Of a stretch of 34,214 nt of DNA, positions 1 through 6,536 are shown in pieces. The notes beneath the pieces are model-generated. The model searched no databases, was not told where the DNA came from, and saw nothing but the letters and a program-made list of their open reading frames with translations. The translations under genes and the position numbers were made by a program. Within the stretch, counting starts at the first letter, position 1, and every line of letters starts with the position of its first letter. The DNA comes from a virus. The stretch is taken from the IMG/VR virus record IMGVR_UViG_3300025450_001044, positions 1-34,214 of that record. One strand, given 5' to 3'.

Positions 1-13
1 ATAAAATTTTCAA

Positions 14-1561
14 TCATTTTAATACTCTGCTAAAATGCAATTGCGACAATGCCACTAGAAATTTATCAAAAGGTGCTTCGTGCAATGGGCTCATATTCAA
101 GTAGATAATAGGCACCAAGGTTATTACTTTTTGCCAATCTAATCCTTGTTTAATTACCCACGTTTTTAGTATTTCTTGGTAAACTTCAGCATTGTCAATG
201 CTAGGTACAGAAATGGTACAACGGTCATTGACTTCTTCGTAGCCAATCAAATCTTGTTTAACTGCTTTGTAACTGAGCCACAGGCCGCCCAACATCTTGG
301 CCAAATCATAGTATAAATCACCGTAGATGTTGCCAGCAAAGTCTGTACGCCAATCAATAGCAGTAAACTGTTGTGTTGCAGCATCGTAAATGGTATTGTC
401 AAAGTGTAGATCACCGTGGATAAATCGCCACTCGGTAGAAGTACACAACCATTTCCAATCAATCTTGCTCAAGTAAGTGTCAATGTTTTCCACAGGATAT
501 CCATTTACTTCTGTGCACTCACTCCAGTCACTGTACTTGATTCGCAATTGATCAACTCGATCCATTGTTTTGTCATAGTAAAAATTACGGCAACTGCTGT
601 AGATGTTTTTCTCGTCCAAGTCAAAAGGAGCGACCCATAATTTAGTTTCGCACCAATCTAACATTGCACGGTAAACATTGGGTGTGTACTGATTGTAAAC
701 AATATCACCCACTGCATAGTCGTGTATTAAGAAGTTGCCCACAGCCTGTACATTACCGGGCATACACTGACTGTTTTTGCCAGCACGTGCCCAACGACGA
801 GTAGCGTGTTCTTCTTTGGTAAAGTATTTGACAATCTTGCCGTTGTCGTGATAAAACAATTCGTCAGGCTTGGGAAAGCTGATCTCTGGAAGTTCTACGC
901 TTAATTCCTGCCACTTTTCATAAGTGCCAAAGTCCAACCAGTTTTTAACTGTGTGTGCTTTAAGCTCTAGTCCAGGAAAACCTTCAAAAGTGTCTTTGGC
1001 ACCAACACGTTGTAGATTGTTTAAGTATTCGTCATCCTTGGCATACATAAGTCCAATGAATGCATCTACTGCTCTTGGGCTGGCAATTTTATTTTTAACA
1101 TCCACAATATCGTCGCCATCTCTGGTGACCCAACAGTAGTCTTGACTGATAGTACTGTCTACAGGATACACACCAATCCAGTTATGATCCATACGGCTGG
1201 TATAGTCAAAGTCAAATAGTGTGTCGCAGGCCAACCAAAGGAATCCACCTTTAAGGTGTTCTGCACAATGTTGAATTGTGGTTGCTGGTCCAGTGTTGCC
1301 TTCTGAATAGTCTGGAATGTCTACGAACACAATGTTCTTTTCACTGTGTACATTGCCCACATAGTCTTTGACCTGTTGCCCCATATGCCCACAACCAATT
1401 ACAAATTTTGTATCTGTGGGAAACTTATCAATGATATGGCTGATAAGAGGTTTGTTGTCGTAGGGTATAAGACCTTTGTTAACCATTCTGCTGAACGGTC
1501 CCATTCTTCTTCCATACCCTGCACTTAATATTAATACTGTTAAGGGTTTATTTGTGTTCAC
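14..1561 (-). CDS. Bifunctional nucleotidyltransferase-kinase fusion
   Basis: 515 aa. Residues 1-235 resemble a sugar-phosphate or phosphocholine nucleotidyltransferase: the N-terminal loop SAGYGRRMGP (13-22), a following NKGLIPYDNKP (28-38), and ACDTLFDFD (111-119) at the metal-binding position. Residues 240-515 resemble the APH/choline kinase fold: Brenner motif HGDLHFDN (382-389) and the metal-binding AIDWR (401-405). The fusion suggests one protein that phosphorylates a small substrate and then activates it as an NDP derivative, as LicA plus LicC do for choline; the substrate cannot be read from sequence. The start is GTG, 14 bp inside the end of the upstream cupin gene, so translation is probably coupled. 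It likely feeds the glycosyltransferases of the window with a donor. Domain calls are firm, substrate unknown. Confidence 0.8.
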   Translation of the reverse strand: MNTNKPLTVLILSAGYGRRMGPFSRMVNKGLIPYDNKPLISHIIDKFPTDTKFVIGCGHMGQQVKDYVGNVHSEKNIVFVDIPDYSEGNTGPATTIQHCAEHLKGGFLWLACDTLFDFDYTSRMDHNWIGVYPVDSTISQDYCWVTRDGDDIVDVKNKIASPRAVDAFIGLMYAKDDEYLNNLQRVGAKDTFEGFPGLELKAHTVKNWLDFGTYEKWQELSVELPEISFPKPDELFYHDNGKIVKYFTKEEHATRRWARAGKNSQCMPGNVQAVGNFLIHDYAVGDIVYNQYTPNVYRAMLDWCETKLWVAPFDLDEKNIYSSCRNFYYDKTMDRVDQLRIKYSDWSECTEVNGYPVENIDTYLSKIDWKWLCTSTEWRFIHGDLHFDNTIYDAATQQFTAIDWRTDFAGNIYGDLYYDLAKMLGGLWLSYKAVKQDLIGYEEVNDRCTISVPSIDNAEVYQEILKTWVIKQGLDWQKVITLVPIIYLNMSPLHEAPFDKFLVALSQLHFSRVLK

Positions 1562-2021
1562 TGTCTATTCTACCGTGGGTTCTATTTTGATCGTCTTGCA
1601 ATCTGATTACATCGTCTAATTCGGTTGTACTGGCTTCCACGTACATAAGATCTGTGGAGGCAATCATTCGGTGTACAGTGCCAGGTGGTGTGTCAAATGT
1701 TGCTCCTGGTACAAGATCAATTGACTTGAGATTGCCCAGTATTTCGTTAACTTGATCTTGTGTGATCTCACCACGCTCGTAGGCTTCGCAGTCGAAAAAT
1801 TCTTCGCCGTGTAACAATGTACCGGTACCTTGCAATATCAGTATAGTTTCACTTTTTTGTTTGTGTGCTTGAATGCTGGTGCGTTGGCCAGCTTTGAGTA
1901 GTAGTGTTTTCAACACGTAAGGATAAACATCAGATCCTGCTTGAATCCAACGTTCTTCTCCCCAAGGTTTAACTACAGTTTTGACCTCGCTAATAGGTCT
2001 ATAGTCGATTCTAGATGTCAT
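1548..2021 (-). CDS. Mannose-6-phosphate isomerase type II-like cupin
   Basis: 157 aa, the size of the free-standing cupin domain found at the C-terminus of bifunctional ManC/AlgA enzymes. It shows the family landmarks: VKPWGEERW near residue 17, a first cupin box with AHKQKSET (His, Glu as metal ligands), TPPGTVHRM as the second box, then EASTTELDDVIRLQDD and GR..SEH at the C-terminus. The known reaction of the family is mannose-6-P/fructose-6-P isomerisation, but many stand-alone members act on other sugar phosphates or only bind sugars. It lies directly upstream of, and overlaps, the nucleotidyltransferase-kinase gene, which supports a joint role in making an activated sugar. A late-type box lies 23 nt before the ATG. 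Confidence 0.8.
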   Translation of the reverse strand: MTSRIDYRPISEVKTVVKPWGEERWIQAGSDVYPYVLKTLLLKAGQRTSIQAHKQKSETILILQGTGTLLHGEEFFDCEAYERGEITQDQVNEILGNLKSIDLVPGATFDTPPGTVHRMIASTDLMYVEASTTELDDVIRLQDDQNRTHGRIDSEHK

Positions 2022-2044
2022 ATATGAGTTGATAAATGTCTAAA

Positions 2045-2052
2045 TATTTATC
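2045..2052 (-). promoter_or_regulatory. T4-late-type promoter box GATAAATA
   Basis: The minus strand reads GATAAATA, 23 nt upstream of the cupin ATG at 2021. The box overlaps the stop region of clpP. It matches the NATAAATA consensus of T4-like late promoters at seven of eight positions. Confidence 0.5.
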
Positions 2053-2638
2053 TATGCTCAATGATGCTATCACATAATCCATAAGCCAATGCGTGGCGTG
2101 CGCTCATATAGTTGTCACGTTCCATATCAGCAGTTAGCTCATCAAATGTTTTACCCACACTATTGTGTTTAACATAGATGCTGGTCAAGTTACGCTTCAT
2201 AACCATAATTTCTTCGACTTGGATCAACATATCTGTTGCTTGGCCACGAGCACCGCCCGAAGGTTGATGTATCATATGGCGTGCATTGGGCAACATCAAT
2301 CGTTTACCGGCAGCTCCCGCTTGTGCTAGCAATGACCCCATACTGCAGGCCTGTCCCATAACAATTGTAGATACGTCGGGCTTAATGAACTGCATAGTAT
2401 CGTAAATTGCCATACCAGCAGTAACAACACCACCAGGACTATTAATATAAAATAAAATATCCTCATCTGGATTTTCACTTTCCAAGTATAGCATTTGTGC
2501 TACAATAAGACTGGCACTGTGTTCATTTACATCTGTGTCCAGCATTACGATTCGTTCTCTAAGCAGTCGACTGTAGATATCGTAACTGCGTTCGCCATTG
2601 GCGGTTTTTTCTAAGACTATTGGTACTAAGTTTGGCAT
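2048..2638 (-). CDS. clpP: ClpP serine protease subunit
   Basis: 196 aa, the normal length of mature ClpP, with no obvious propeptide. The catalytic triad is visible: Ser99 in GQACSMGS, His124 in MIHQP, and Asp175 in MERD. The Ser-His spacing (25) equals that of E. coli ClpP. The oxyanion/strand motif NSPGG is at 66-70 and GGARGQATD follows the catalytic His. ClpP forms a tetradecameric chamber that needs a ClpA/ClpX-type ATPase; none is encoded in this window, so it would have to partner with a host unfoldase or one encoded elsewhere on the phage. It has its own near-consensus sigma70 promoter, suggesting early, host-polymerase expression. A phage ClpS gene is at 24664-24975. An alternative role as prohead protease is possible because some phages use ClpP-fold proteases in head maturation, but similarity here is to cellular ClpP. 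Confidence 0.93.
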   Translation of the reverse strand: MPNLVPIVLEKTANGERSYDIYSRLLRERIVMLDTDVNEHSASLIVAQMLYLESENPDEDILFYINSPGGVVTAGMAIYDTMQFIKPDVSTIVMGQACSMGSLLAQAGAAGKRLMLPNARHMIHQPSGGARGQATDMLIQVEEIMVMKRNLTSIYVKHNSVGKTFDELTADMERDNYMSARHALAYGLCDSIIEHR

Positions 2639-2657
2639 TAAATTCTCCTATAGACTT

Positions 2658-2686
2658 ATTCTACAGGATTTTGCCTGTGTTGTCAA
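2658..2686 (-). promoter_or_regulatory. Sigma70 promoter of clpP
   Basis: Minus strand: TTGACA (2686-2681), 17-nt spacer, TAGAAT (2663-2658). The clpP ATG at 2638 follows after AGGAG. The -35 hexamer overlaps the TGA stop of the upstream SprT-like gene. Confidence 0.8.
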
Positions 2687-3171
2687 CACTTTGTGAAATC
2701 TTGATGACGGAACCAACGCTTTTGTCCGTGACTGGTTTTTAAGTGTAGTCCGTAGTATTCGAACTGTTCACGCCAAGCAAAAAAACTAGGACCGTGTCCG
2801 CCACTGTATTCAAATATACGTTGATTAGGTTGGTCAAACCTCCAAATGTCCCATTGATACTGATGAACCATTTCGTGTGCAAGTGTGTTCATAAACCATT
2901 GTTCGCAAAACCATTTGTCACTGAGTTGTATTTTGCACCAGCTACCGGTATGTTGCGGCTCGTCCAACCAGTGACACATTCCCCAGCATTTTTTTATAAT
3001 ACATTGTTGAATTTCTGGACGATATAACTCGTTATTGAATACATAACGGTTGATGATATTATATGCGTATATTAAATCGTAGTCACTGGGGCGGAACTGC
3101 TTACGTCTTTGGTAAGTTATACTGGGCAACGGTTGTGCCATTATTGATCGTATCGGATTGGGTCTAGCCAC
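2683..3171 (-). CDS. SprT-like zinc metallopeptidase
   Basis: 162 aa. The zinc site is HEMVH (His99, Glu100, His103) followed by a Gln and, 23 residues after His103, GHGPSFFAWR with His126 as probable third ligand; this is the SprT/SPRTN-like arrangement, and the overall size fits the family. Cellular SprT-family proteases such as Spartan degrade DNA-protein crosslinks; the role of phage homologues is not established. Several Cys residues (57, 62, 66, 79) are present, but no clear C-terminal zinc ribbon is seen. An internal ATG at codon 11 is an alternative start. The gene ends exactly in the -35 box of the clpP promoter and lies behind a hairpin that should isolate it from the upstream operon. 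Confidence 0.75.
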   Translation of the reverse strand: MARPNPIRSIMAQPLPSITYQRRKQFRPSDYDLIYAYNIINRYVFNNELYRPEIQQCIIKKCWGMCHWLDEPQHTGSWCKIQLSDKWFCEQWFMNTLAHEMVHQYQWDIWRFDQPNQRIFEYSGGHGPSFFAWREQFEYYGLHLKTSHGQKRWFRHQDFTKC

Positions 3172-3176
3172 AAGAA

Positions 3177-3211
3177 AGCCCTCGCTTAGGTATTTACACC
3201 TAGGGAGGGCT
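3177..3211 (-). terminator. Hairpin terminator after the exported-protein operon
   Basis: Outer arms AGCCCTC (3177-3183) and GAGGGCT (3205-3211), inner arms TAGGT and ACCTA around a six-base loop. On the minus strand it is followed by TTTCTTGTGG, a weak U-tract. It lies 20 bp after the stop at 3231. Confidence 0.6.
3191..3198 (-). promoter_or_regulatory. Possible late-type box TGTAAATA in a terminator loop
   Basis: The minus strand reads TGTAAATA, 19 nt before the SprT-like ATG at 3171. It sits in the loop of the terminator hairpin, so a compact terminator/promoter element is possible. Two positions differ from TATAAATA-like boxes nearby, so this is tentative. Confidence 0.3.
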
Positions 3212-3230
3212 GGTTATATTAGTAGTTTAC

Positions 3231-4226
3231 TTAATTATGATAACTAATTTGTCCAATAACTGCACCGGGTTGTTGCAGAGCTGCATCTCTTCGGGCCTTA
3301 TATTCAGCATTGTTTACATCCAAAAACTGTATATTACCGTTATTGCCATTGGTCATACTAACTGGAGCTGAATTTACCATTGGGGTTGGGATAGGATTAA
3401 CCACAACACCGTTGTTAGTTGGAGCAGGACCATAACTTAGCGGAGCAGAGTTTTGTTGCTGTGCTTGTACTGGACGCTCATCTGCATCCAACTCATCAAA
3501 GGCACGTTGTGAGTTTGACTTCATATTATGATTGGCCAATGCACTTGCACGATTCTTACGCAACACGCTGTTCTCATCTAAAGGATAACGAACCAATACA
3601 TAGACTTTGTATCTTTTACCATCAAAAGTAACTTGACTATCTACTTGCTGAAGATTAACCAAATCACCATTTGCAGTTTTCTTGATAGCAATTTCTGTAG
3701 TCTCTGCCATATCGTCATTGCCTTGATCATTTGCATAAGACTTGGTCATACTCTTAACCTTGGAGCCAACCATTTCAAGAATCTTACGCTCTGCACTCAT
3801 ACGAGCTTTGTCATAGGCCATTTGCTCGTCGATACTGACTGCAGTACCTGCACTAAAAATAGCATCATTGCTGTCTTCAGGCAGTCTAGTAAACCAAGCA
3901 GGAGCATTATAATCAATTGGTGCTGCCTTGGGAGGAGCATAATTGTTTGCAGGGGGAGCATAGCTGGCGGTAGTAATACTGCGAACTGGTGCGGCAGGTT
4001 GTGTTGGACCGCCGACAATCACTGGGATTGGGGGAGGTGCATCTTTACCACCTAAAAAGTTTGGCGCATTTCTTTGCCAAGTACTTCTGTTGTCAACAGG
4101 TACTGCCATTTGTACAGTGCCAGGGGCAACAATTTCCTGTGCTTGTGCAGTAGGAGGAGCTATGGTAGCCACTAACTGTGCACCTTGTAAAACTACGCCT
4201 GCGGCGGTCATTGCTACGAGATTCAT
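3231..4226 (-). CDS. Exported LPP20-like domain protein
   Basis: 331 aa. The N-terminus (1-29) is a plausible signal peptide ending TAQAQ; no lipobox Cys is visible, unlike typical LPP20 lipoproteins. Residues 30-110 are Pro/Ala-rich and low complexity. Residues about 108-230 (PAWFTRLPEDSNDAIFSAGT, then a helix dense in Ala and Lys, then a strand YKVYVLVRYP) resemble the LPP20/FlgP domain of periplasmic and outer-membrane proteins. The tail is Gln/Asn/Pro-rich. It has its own consensus sigma70 promoter inside the 3' end of the preceding gene, so it can be made separately from the four genes before it. The function of such a protein in a phage is unknown; acting in the host envelope is the reasonable inference. 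Confidence 0.55.
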   Translation of the reverse strand: MNLVAMTAAGVVLQGAQLVATIAPPTAQAQEIVAPGTVQMAVPVDNRSTWQRNAPNFLGGKDAPPPIPVIVGGPTQPAAPVRSITTASYAPPANNYAPPKAAPIDYNAPAWFTRLPEDSNDAIFSAGTAVSIDEQMAYDKARMSAERKILEMVGSKVKSMTKSYANDQGNDDMAETTEIAIKKTANGDLVNLQQVDSQVTFDGKRYKVYVLVRYPLDENSVLRKNRASALANHNMKSNSQRAFDELDADERPVQAQQQNSAPLSYGPAPTNNGVVVNPIPTPMVNSAPVSMTNGNNGNIQFLDVNNAEYKARRDAALQQPGAVIGQISYHN

Positions 4227-4257
4227 AATTTACCTTTCGGTTGTTGATAATAATTCA

Positions 4258-4286
4258 ATTATACACGATTTGTTAAAATTTGTCAA
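4258..4286 (-). promoter_or_regulatory. Consensus sigma70 promoter of the LPP20-like gene
   Basis: Minus strand: TTGACA (4286-4281), exactly 17 nt, TATAAT (4263-4258). ATG at 4226 is preceded by GAAAGGTAAATT. The -35 lies within the last codons of the upstream gene (stop at 4273). Confidence 0.85.
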
Positions 4287-4650
4287 TGACTTGCCAAATA
4301 TTTGGCTGTACTTGACACGCTACACCCTGATACTGAACCAAATCTCTTTGGTTAGAACCAGTTTCCGCAAACCATCTGCATACTGTATGACGGTATACGA
4401 AATCTTGTTTGATCACTGGATGTTGTGGCAGTTGTACCCCGCGCACCATATCACCAATGTTCATACTTCTTACTTCCACTCCAGGCTCTTCGACGCAAGT
4501 TTCTTGCTTGGTAGAATTCATATGCCCTTGTGCATTTTGATCTGTCTTAACTTCGTACCTACATTCAGTTCGCCCTTCAAAGTTAGCCACAACTTCTGCT
4601 TGTGCCAAACCTGTACTGGCTAAAATCGAAATCAATAATAATGCTTTCAT
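4273..4650 (-). CDS. Small exported Cys-containing protein
   Basis: 125 aa from the ATG at 4650, chosen because it begins a clean signal peptide (MKALLLISILASTGLAQA) and forms an ATGA overlap with the stop of the upstream gene; an in-frame ATG eight codons earlier gives 133 aa but would disrupt the signal peptide. The mature part (about 107 aa) holds four Cys, consistent with two disulfides in the periplasm, and a Trp-rich C-terminus. I do not recognise the family. It is the fourth gene of an operon of exported small proteins (5229 down to 4273), so an envelope role during infection is likely. Confidence 0.65.
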   Translation of the reverse strand: MKALLLISILASTGLAQAEVVANFEGRTECRYEVKTDQNAQGHMNSTKQETCVEEPGVEVRSMNIGDMVRGVQLPQHPVIKQDFVYRHTVCRWFAETGSNQRDLVQYQGVACQVQPNIWQVIDKF

Positions 4651-4961
4651 TGACAGTAGGTCCTTAATTGCCAAATCTTACTACGAGCAATCGCATTCAC
4701 ACGCCTTACATCACCTGTTAGTGTTTCGGGCATACGTGGTTGATTGCCAACTTGAGATTCTAGTGCCGCAATAATCAAATCTTTTTGATCGCAACTAAGA
4801 CCAATGTTACGAATTTGATCGTAATTCATTTGCAATAGTGTTGGATAATTAGACACTCTTAACACTTCGACCTTTCCATTGATATTTGGAATATTACCAA
4901 GTATCGGTTGAGCCTGAGCCAACGTGCCAATTAATCCTGCGACAACCAAAAGTTGTTTCAT
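4647..4961 (-). CDS. Small exported protein, unknown family
   Basis: 104 aa. Signal peptide at 1-18 (MKQLLVVAGLIGTLAQAQ). The mature part has two Cys (SCDQKD and TYCQ at the extreme C-terminus), which could pair. No known domain is recognised. ATGA overlaps at both ends (with the 55-aa gene upstream and the 125-aa gene downstream) show that it is an operon member with coupled translation. Confidence 0.65.
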   Translation of the reverse strand: MKQLLVVAGLIGTLAQAQPILGNIPNINGKVEVLRVSNYPTLLQMNYDQIRNIGLSCDQKDLIIAALESQVGNQPRMPETLTGDVRRVNAIARSKIWQLRTYCQ

Positions 4962-5125
4962 TTGCGGTTCCTGTGTTTGTATCCAACCAAAACTTCTTTG
5001 AGTGCTTGTCCAGCTACCTGAGGATGTACACCTGCATTTCTAGCAACATAACGAATTGCTTCGTTAGTGGGCAGTTGAAGTTCAAAAATAGCAGTGGTTG
5101 CAGTTGACAAAATTTGGTCGCTCAT
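4958..5125 (-). CDS. 55-aa protein, operon member
   Basis: A 55-codon frame beginning MSDQILSTATTAIFELQL and ending GYKHRNRK. The ATG at 5125 is preceded by AAGGACTATTCAA (Shine-Dalgarno) and the TGA stop overlaps the next ATG as ATGA. It is mostly helical by composition, with a basic C-terminus and no signal peptide, unlike its two downstream neighbours. Function unknown. The tight coupling on both sides is the main support for it being real. Confidence 0.6.
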   Translation of the reverse strand: MSDQILSTATTAIFELQLPTNEAIRYVARNAGVHPQVAGQALKEVLVGYKHRNRK

Positions 5126-5136
5126 TTGAATAGTCC

Positions 5137-5229
5137 TTATTGATTTTTAATTGAATTAATACGTTCTGCAGCTTCTACTATGCAAGCAAGTGCAAATCCT
5201 AAACACATAAAACTAAGTGACATTGTCAT
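5137..5229 (-). CDS. 30-aa membrane peptide, first gene of operon
   Basis: A 30-codon frame (MTMSLSFMCLGFALACIVEAA, then a polar tail ending SIKNQ). GGAG lies 6 nt before the ATG at 5229; a second ATG two codons later is also possible. Residues 4-18 form a single hydrophobic segment. It is the first frame downstream of a perfect sigma70 promoter, 30 nt after the -10. Unknown function; small single-pass peptides of this kind often bind host membrane proteins, but that is inference. Confidence 0.5.
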   Translation of the reverse strand: MTMSLSFMCLGFALACIVEAAERINSIKNQ

Positions 5230-5258
5230 TTACGACTCCATTTTGTTAATATGTATGT

Positions 5259-5287
5259 ATTATAGCAAGGTTCGGAATTTATGTCAA
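5259..5287 (-). promoter_or_regulatory. Perfect sigma70 promoter of exported-protein operon
   Basis: Minus strand: TTGACA (5287-5282), 17-nt spacer, TATAAT (5264-5259). It starts inside the U-tract of the terminator at 5290-5318, so termination of the phasin-like gene and initiation of the next operon use almost the same bases. Confidence 0.9.
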
Positions 5288-5289
5288 AA

Positions 5290-5318
5290 AAATAACCCGC
5301 GGATTAGGCGGGTTATTT
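5290..5318 (-). terminator. Intrinsic terminator of the phasin-like gene
   Basis: Perfect 11-bp stem, AAATAACCCGC (5290-5300) and GCGGGTTATTT (5308-5318), with a 7-nt loop. On the minus strand a run of T follows (TTTTTTT through 5284). Confidence 0.88.
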
Positions 5319-5340
5319 GGGAGTGTTGTATAATTACAAC

Positions 5341-5366
5341 AGTAATACTAAGGTATTACTTTTTTG
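5341..5366. repeat. Palindrome copy 1 (AGTAATAC..GTATTACT)
   Basis: AGTAATAC, TAAG loop, GTATTACT, then TTTTTT on the plus strand. It overlaps the stop codon of the phasin-like gene. Nearly the same sequence, with one base different in the loop, is at 31239-31265, also over the stop codon of a minus-strand gene. Confidence 0.6.
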
Positions 5367-5616
5367 TAGCAGTTGTAAATGTGTCTAAAATTTTGGAATA
5401 GTCAATTTTAGAGAATTTCTGTACAATTTTGGCCGTTTCTTCGGTCATTGTTGTAGCAGTATCTACTCCAGTTTTAACTGCTTTTTTAGTATAGTCACTT
5501 TGTGCATCAACAAAGTCATTCATTGCTTTGGCAATGGCTTCATTTGTTACAAAAGTCTTAACCCACATTTTCTTAGTAGTTTGAATGCTATCAATAGCTG
5601 TATCTAATCCGAACAT
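5356..5616 (-). CDS. Phasin-like small helical protein
   Basis: 86 aa from the ATG at 5616, chosen because AAGGAG lies 7 nt upstream; the longer frame to 5646 has no such site. The sequence is a helix-rich amphipathic chain, MFGLDTAIDSIQTTKKMW at the start and FSKIDYSKILDTFTTATKK at the end, with the pattern of short phasins (FVDAQSDYTKKAV in the middle). Phasins coat polyhydroxyalkanoate granules in bacteria. Low-complexity helices can mimic this family, so the call is moderate. It is a single-gene unit with a late-type box 31 nt upstream and a strong terminator. Confidence 0.45.
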   Translation of the reverse strand: MFGLDTAIDSIQTTKKMWVKTFVTNEAIAKAMNDFVDAQSDYTKKAVKTGVDTATTMTEETAKIVQKFSKIDYSKILDTFTTATKK

Positions 5617-5647
5617 AATATATCTCCTTAAAATTGTATTGTACATT

Positions 5648-5655
5648 TATTTATT
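5648..5655 (-). promoter_or_regulatory. Late-type box AATAAATA of phasin-like gene
   Basis: AATAAATA on the minus strand, 31 nt before the ATG at 5616. Confidence 0.5.
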
Positions 5656-5704
5656 GCAGTGCACAATGGTTTTTCAAGAAAAAATTGCAGATTAGTATTG
5701 GCTC

Positions 5705-5712
5705 ACTAAATA
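5705..5712 (+). promoter_or_regulatory. Late-type box ACTAAATA
   Basis: ACTAAATA on the plus strand, 32 nt upstream of the ATG at 5745; the leader also carries AAGGAG. Diverges from the phasin-like promoter about 50 bp away. Confidence 0.45.
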
Positions 5713-5744
5713 CTTGATCCAATCAATCATTTAAGGAGATTCAA

Positions 5745-6053
5745 ATGGAACTTATCATCGCTATAGCAATTGTGGCAATCGGTGTCGCAATTTGGTTTAA
5801 TCGTAAAAAACCCGAAGCACCAAAAGTCGAAGCAGAAACATTTTCTGACAACGGCATCAAGTTTACTGCACCAAAGGAAGAAGCACCAGCTCCTGTAGCT
5901 GAAGTTGTAGAAACTCCTGCCGCCGAAGTAAAACCAGCCAAAAAGCCACGTGCTAAAAAGCCAGCCGTTGTAGCCAAAACTGCAACTACTGCTAAAAAAG
6001 CAGCCGCAGCAAAAAAGGCTCCCGCAAAACCACGGAAGCCTAAAACAGTTTAA
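5745..6053 (+). CDS. Membrane-anchored Lys/Ala/Pro-rich (histone H1-like) protein
   Basis: 102 aa. AAGGAG lies 7 nt before the ATG. Residues 1-17 are one hydrophobic segment (MELIIAIAIVAIGVAIW), followed at once by NRKKPEAPK. Residues 45-102 consist almost only of Ala, Lys, Pro, Val and Arg (PAKKPRAKKPA, AAAAKKAPAKPRKPK), like the tail of histone H1 or bacterial AlgP/Hc1-type proteins. With the N-terminus in the membrane the basic tail would be cytoplasmic and could bind DNA or RNA. The coding sequence is correspondingly repetitive. Function unknown. It has its own late-type promoter and terminator. Confidence 0.65.
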   Translation: MELIIAIAIVAIGVAIWFNRKKPEAPKVEAETFSDNGIKFTAPKEEAPAPVAEVVETPAAEVKPAKKPRAKKPAVVAKTATTAKKAAAAKKAPAKPRKPKTV

Positions 6054-6076
6054 TTTTTTATTATTAAGAAATTAGC

Positions 6077-6104
6077 AAGCCAGCGTAACAGCTGGCTTTT
6101 TTTT
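6077..6104 (+). terminator. Intrinsic terminator
   Basis: AAGCCAGC (6077-6084), loop GTAACA, GCTGGCTT (6091-6098) and a T-run to 6104, 24 bp after the stop at 6053. On the opposite strand it lies just after the stop of the 6107-6409 gene and may serve both. Confidence 0.88.
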
Positions 6105-6106
6105 GA

Positions 6107-6409
6107 TTAAGCAGTCTTAAATGTAGCACCAGGAATACTGCTGGAGTAAACTGTGCCAATTTGTTGAACTGTGACAACACTGGATCCACCGCTGGCTAAA
6201 AATGCAATTTGATTGCCCAATCCTTGCATATTGATGTATCTAACAGTTTCTGCTGGAATTATTTCGCAATTACCTGCGTAGGCTGTAGCACTTGCTCCTA
6301 CTGCATAAAACACTGGATATGCACCAACACTAACACGTACTTTGGTACTGGCAACGGCAGAGCTTGCTGTACTAGAGCCTGTGCCTGCTGAAATAACTTG
6401 GACTGTCAT
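6107..6409 (-). CDS. Small Ser/Ala/Val-rich virion-like protein
   Basis: 100 aa, no signal peptide, rich in Ser, Ala, Val and Gly, with beta-strand character throughout (VSVGAYPVFYAVGASATAYA; VVTVQQIGTVYSS). Composition and length resemble small decoration or fibre-associated proteins of T4-like aquatic phages, but I cannot name a family. AAGGA lies before the ATG at 6409 and a late-type box 24 nt upstream, fitting a virion protein made late. Confidence 0.5.
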   Translation of the reverse strand: MTVQVISAGTGSSTASSAVASTKVRVSVGAYPVFYAVGASATAYAGNCEIIPAETVRYINMQGLGNQIAFLASGGSSVVTVQQIGTVYSSSIPGATFKTA

Positions 6410-6433
6410 ACTAAAATTCCTTAGGTATATGAT

Positions 6434-6441
6434 TATTTATG
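6434..6441 (-). promoter_or_regulatory. Late-type box CATAAATA
   Basis: CATAAATA on the minus strand, 24 nt upstream of the ATG at 6409. Confidence 0.55.
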
Positions 6442-6465
6442 CAAAAATCATTTTGGCATAAGCTG

Positions 6466-6473
6466 TATAAATA
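6466..6473 (+). promoter_or_regulatory. Exact T4 late promoter TATAAATA
   Basis: TATAAATA on the plus strand, 63 nt upstream of the endonuclease ATG at 6537. No -35-like hexamer is present 17 nt upstream, as expected for a T4-type late promoter. Confidence 0.55.
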
Positions 6474-6536
6474 TTAATGCGGATCGCGATACTGGACATA
6501 TCCACCCGCTCTAACAGTTTATAAGGAACTATCAGC

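Noticed and set aside
2048-2638. ClpP as evidence that the window is a bacterial chromosome
   Set aside because: ClpP occurs in large phages, and the late-type boxes, GIY-YIG genes, lysis pair and tiny overlapping genes fit a phage better; still, no hallmark capsid gene is present to prove it.
3633-4055. Plus-strand open frame opposite the LPP20-like gene
   Set aside because: It is antisense to a gene with promoter, ribosome site, signal peptide and domain; no ribosome site of its own.
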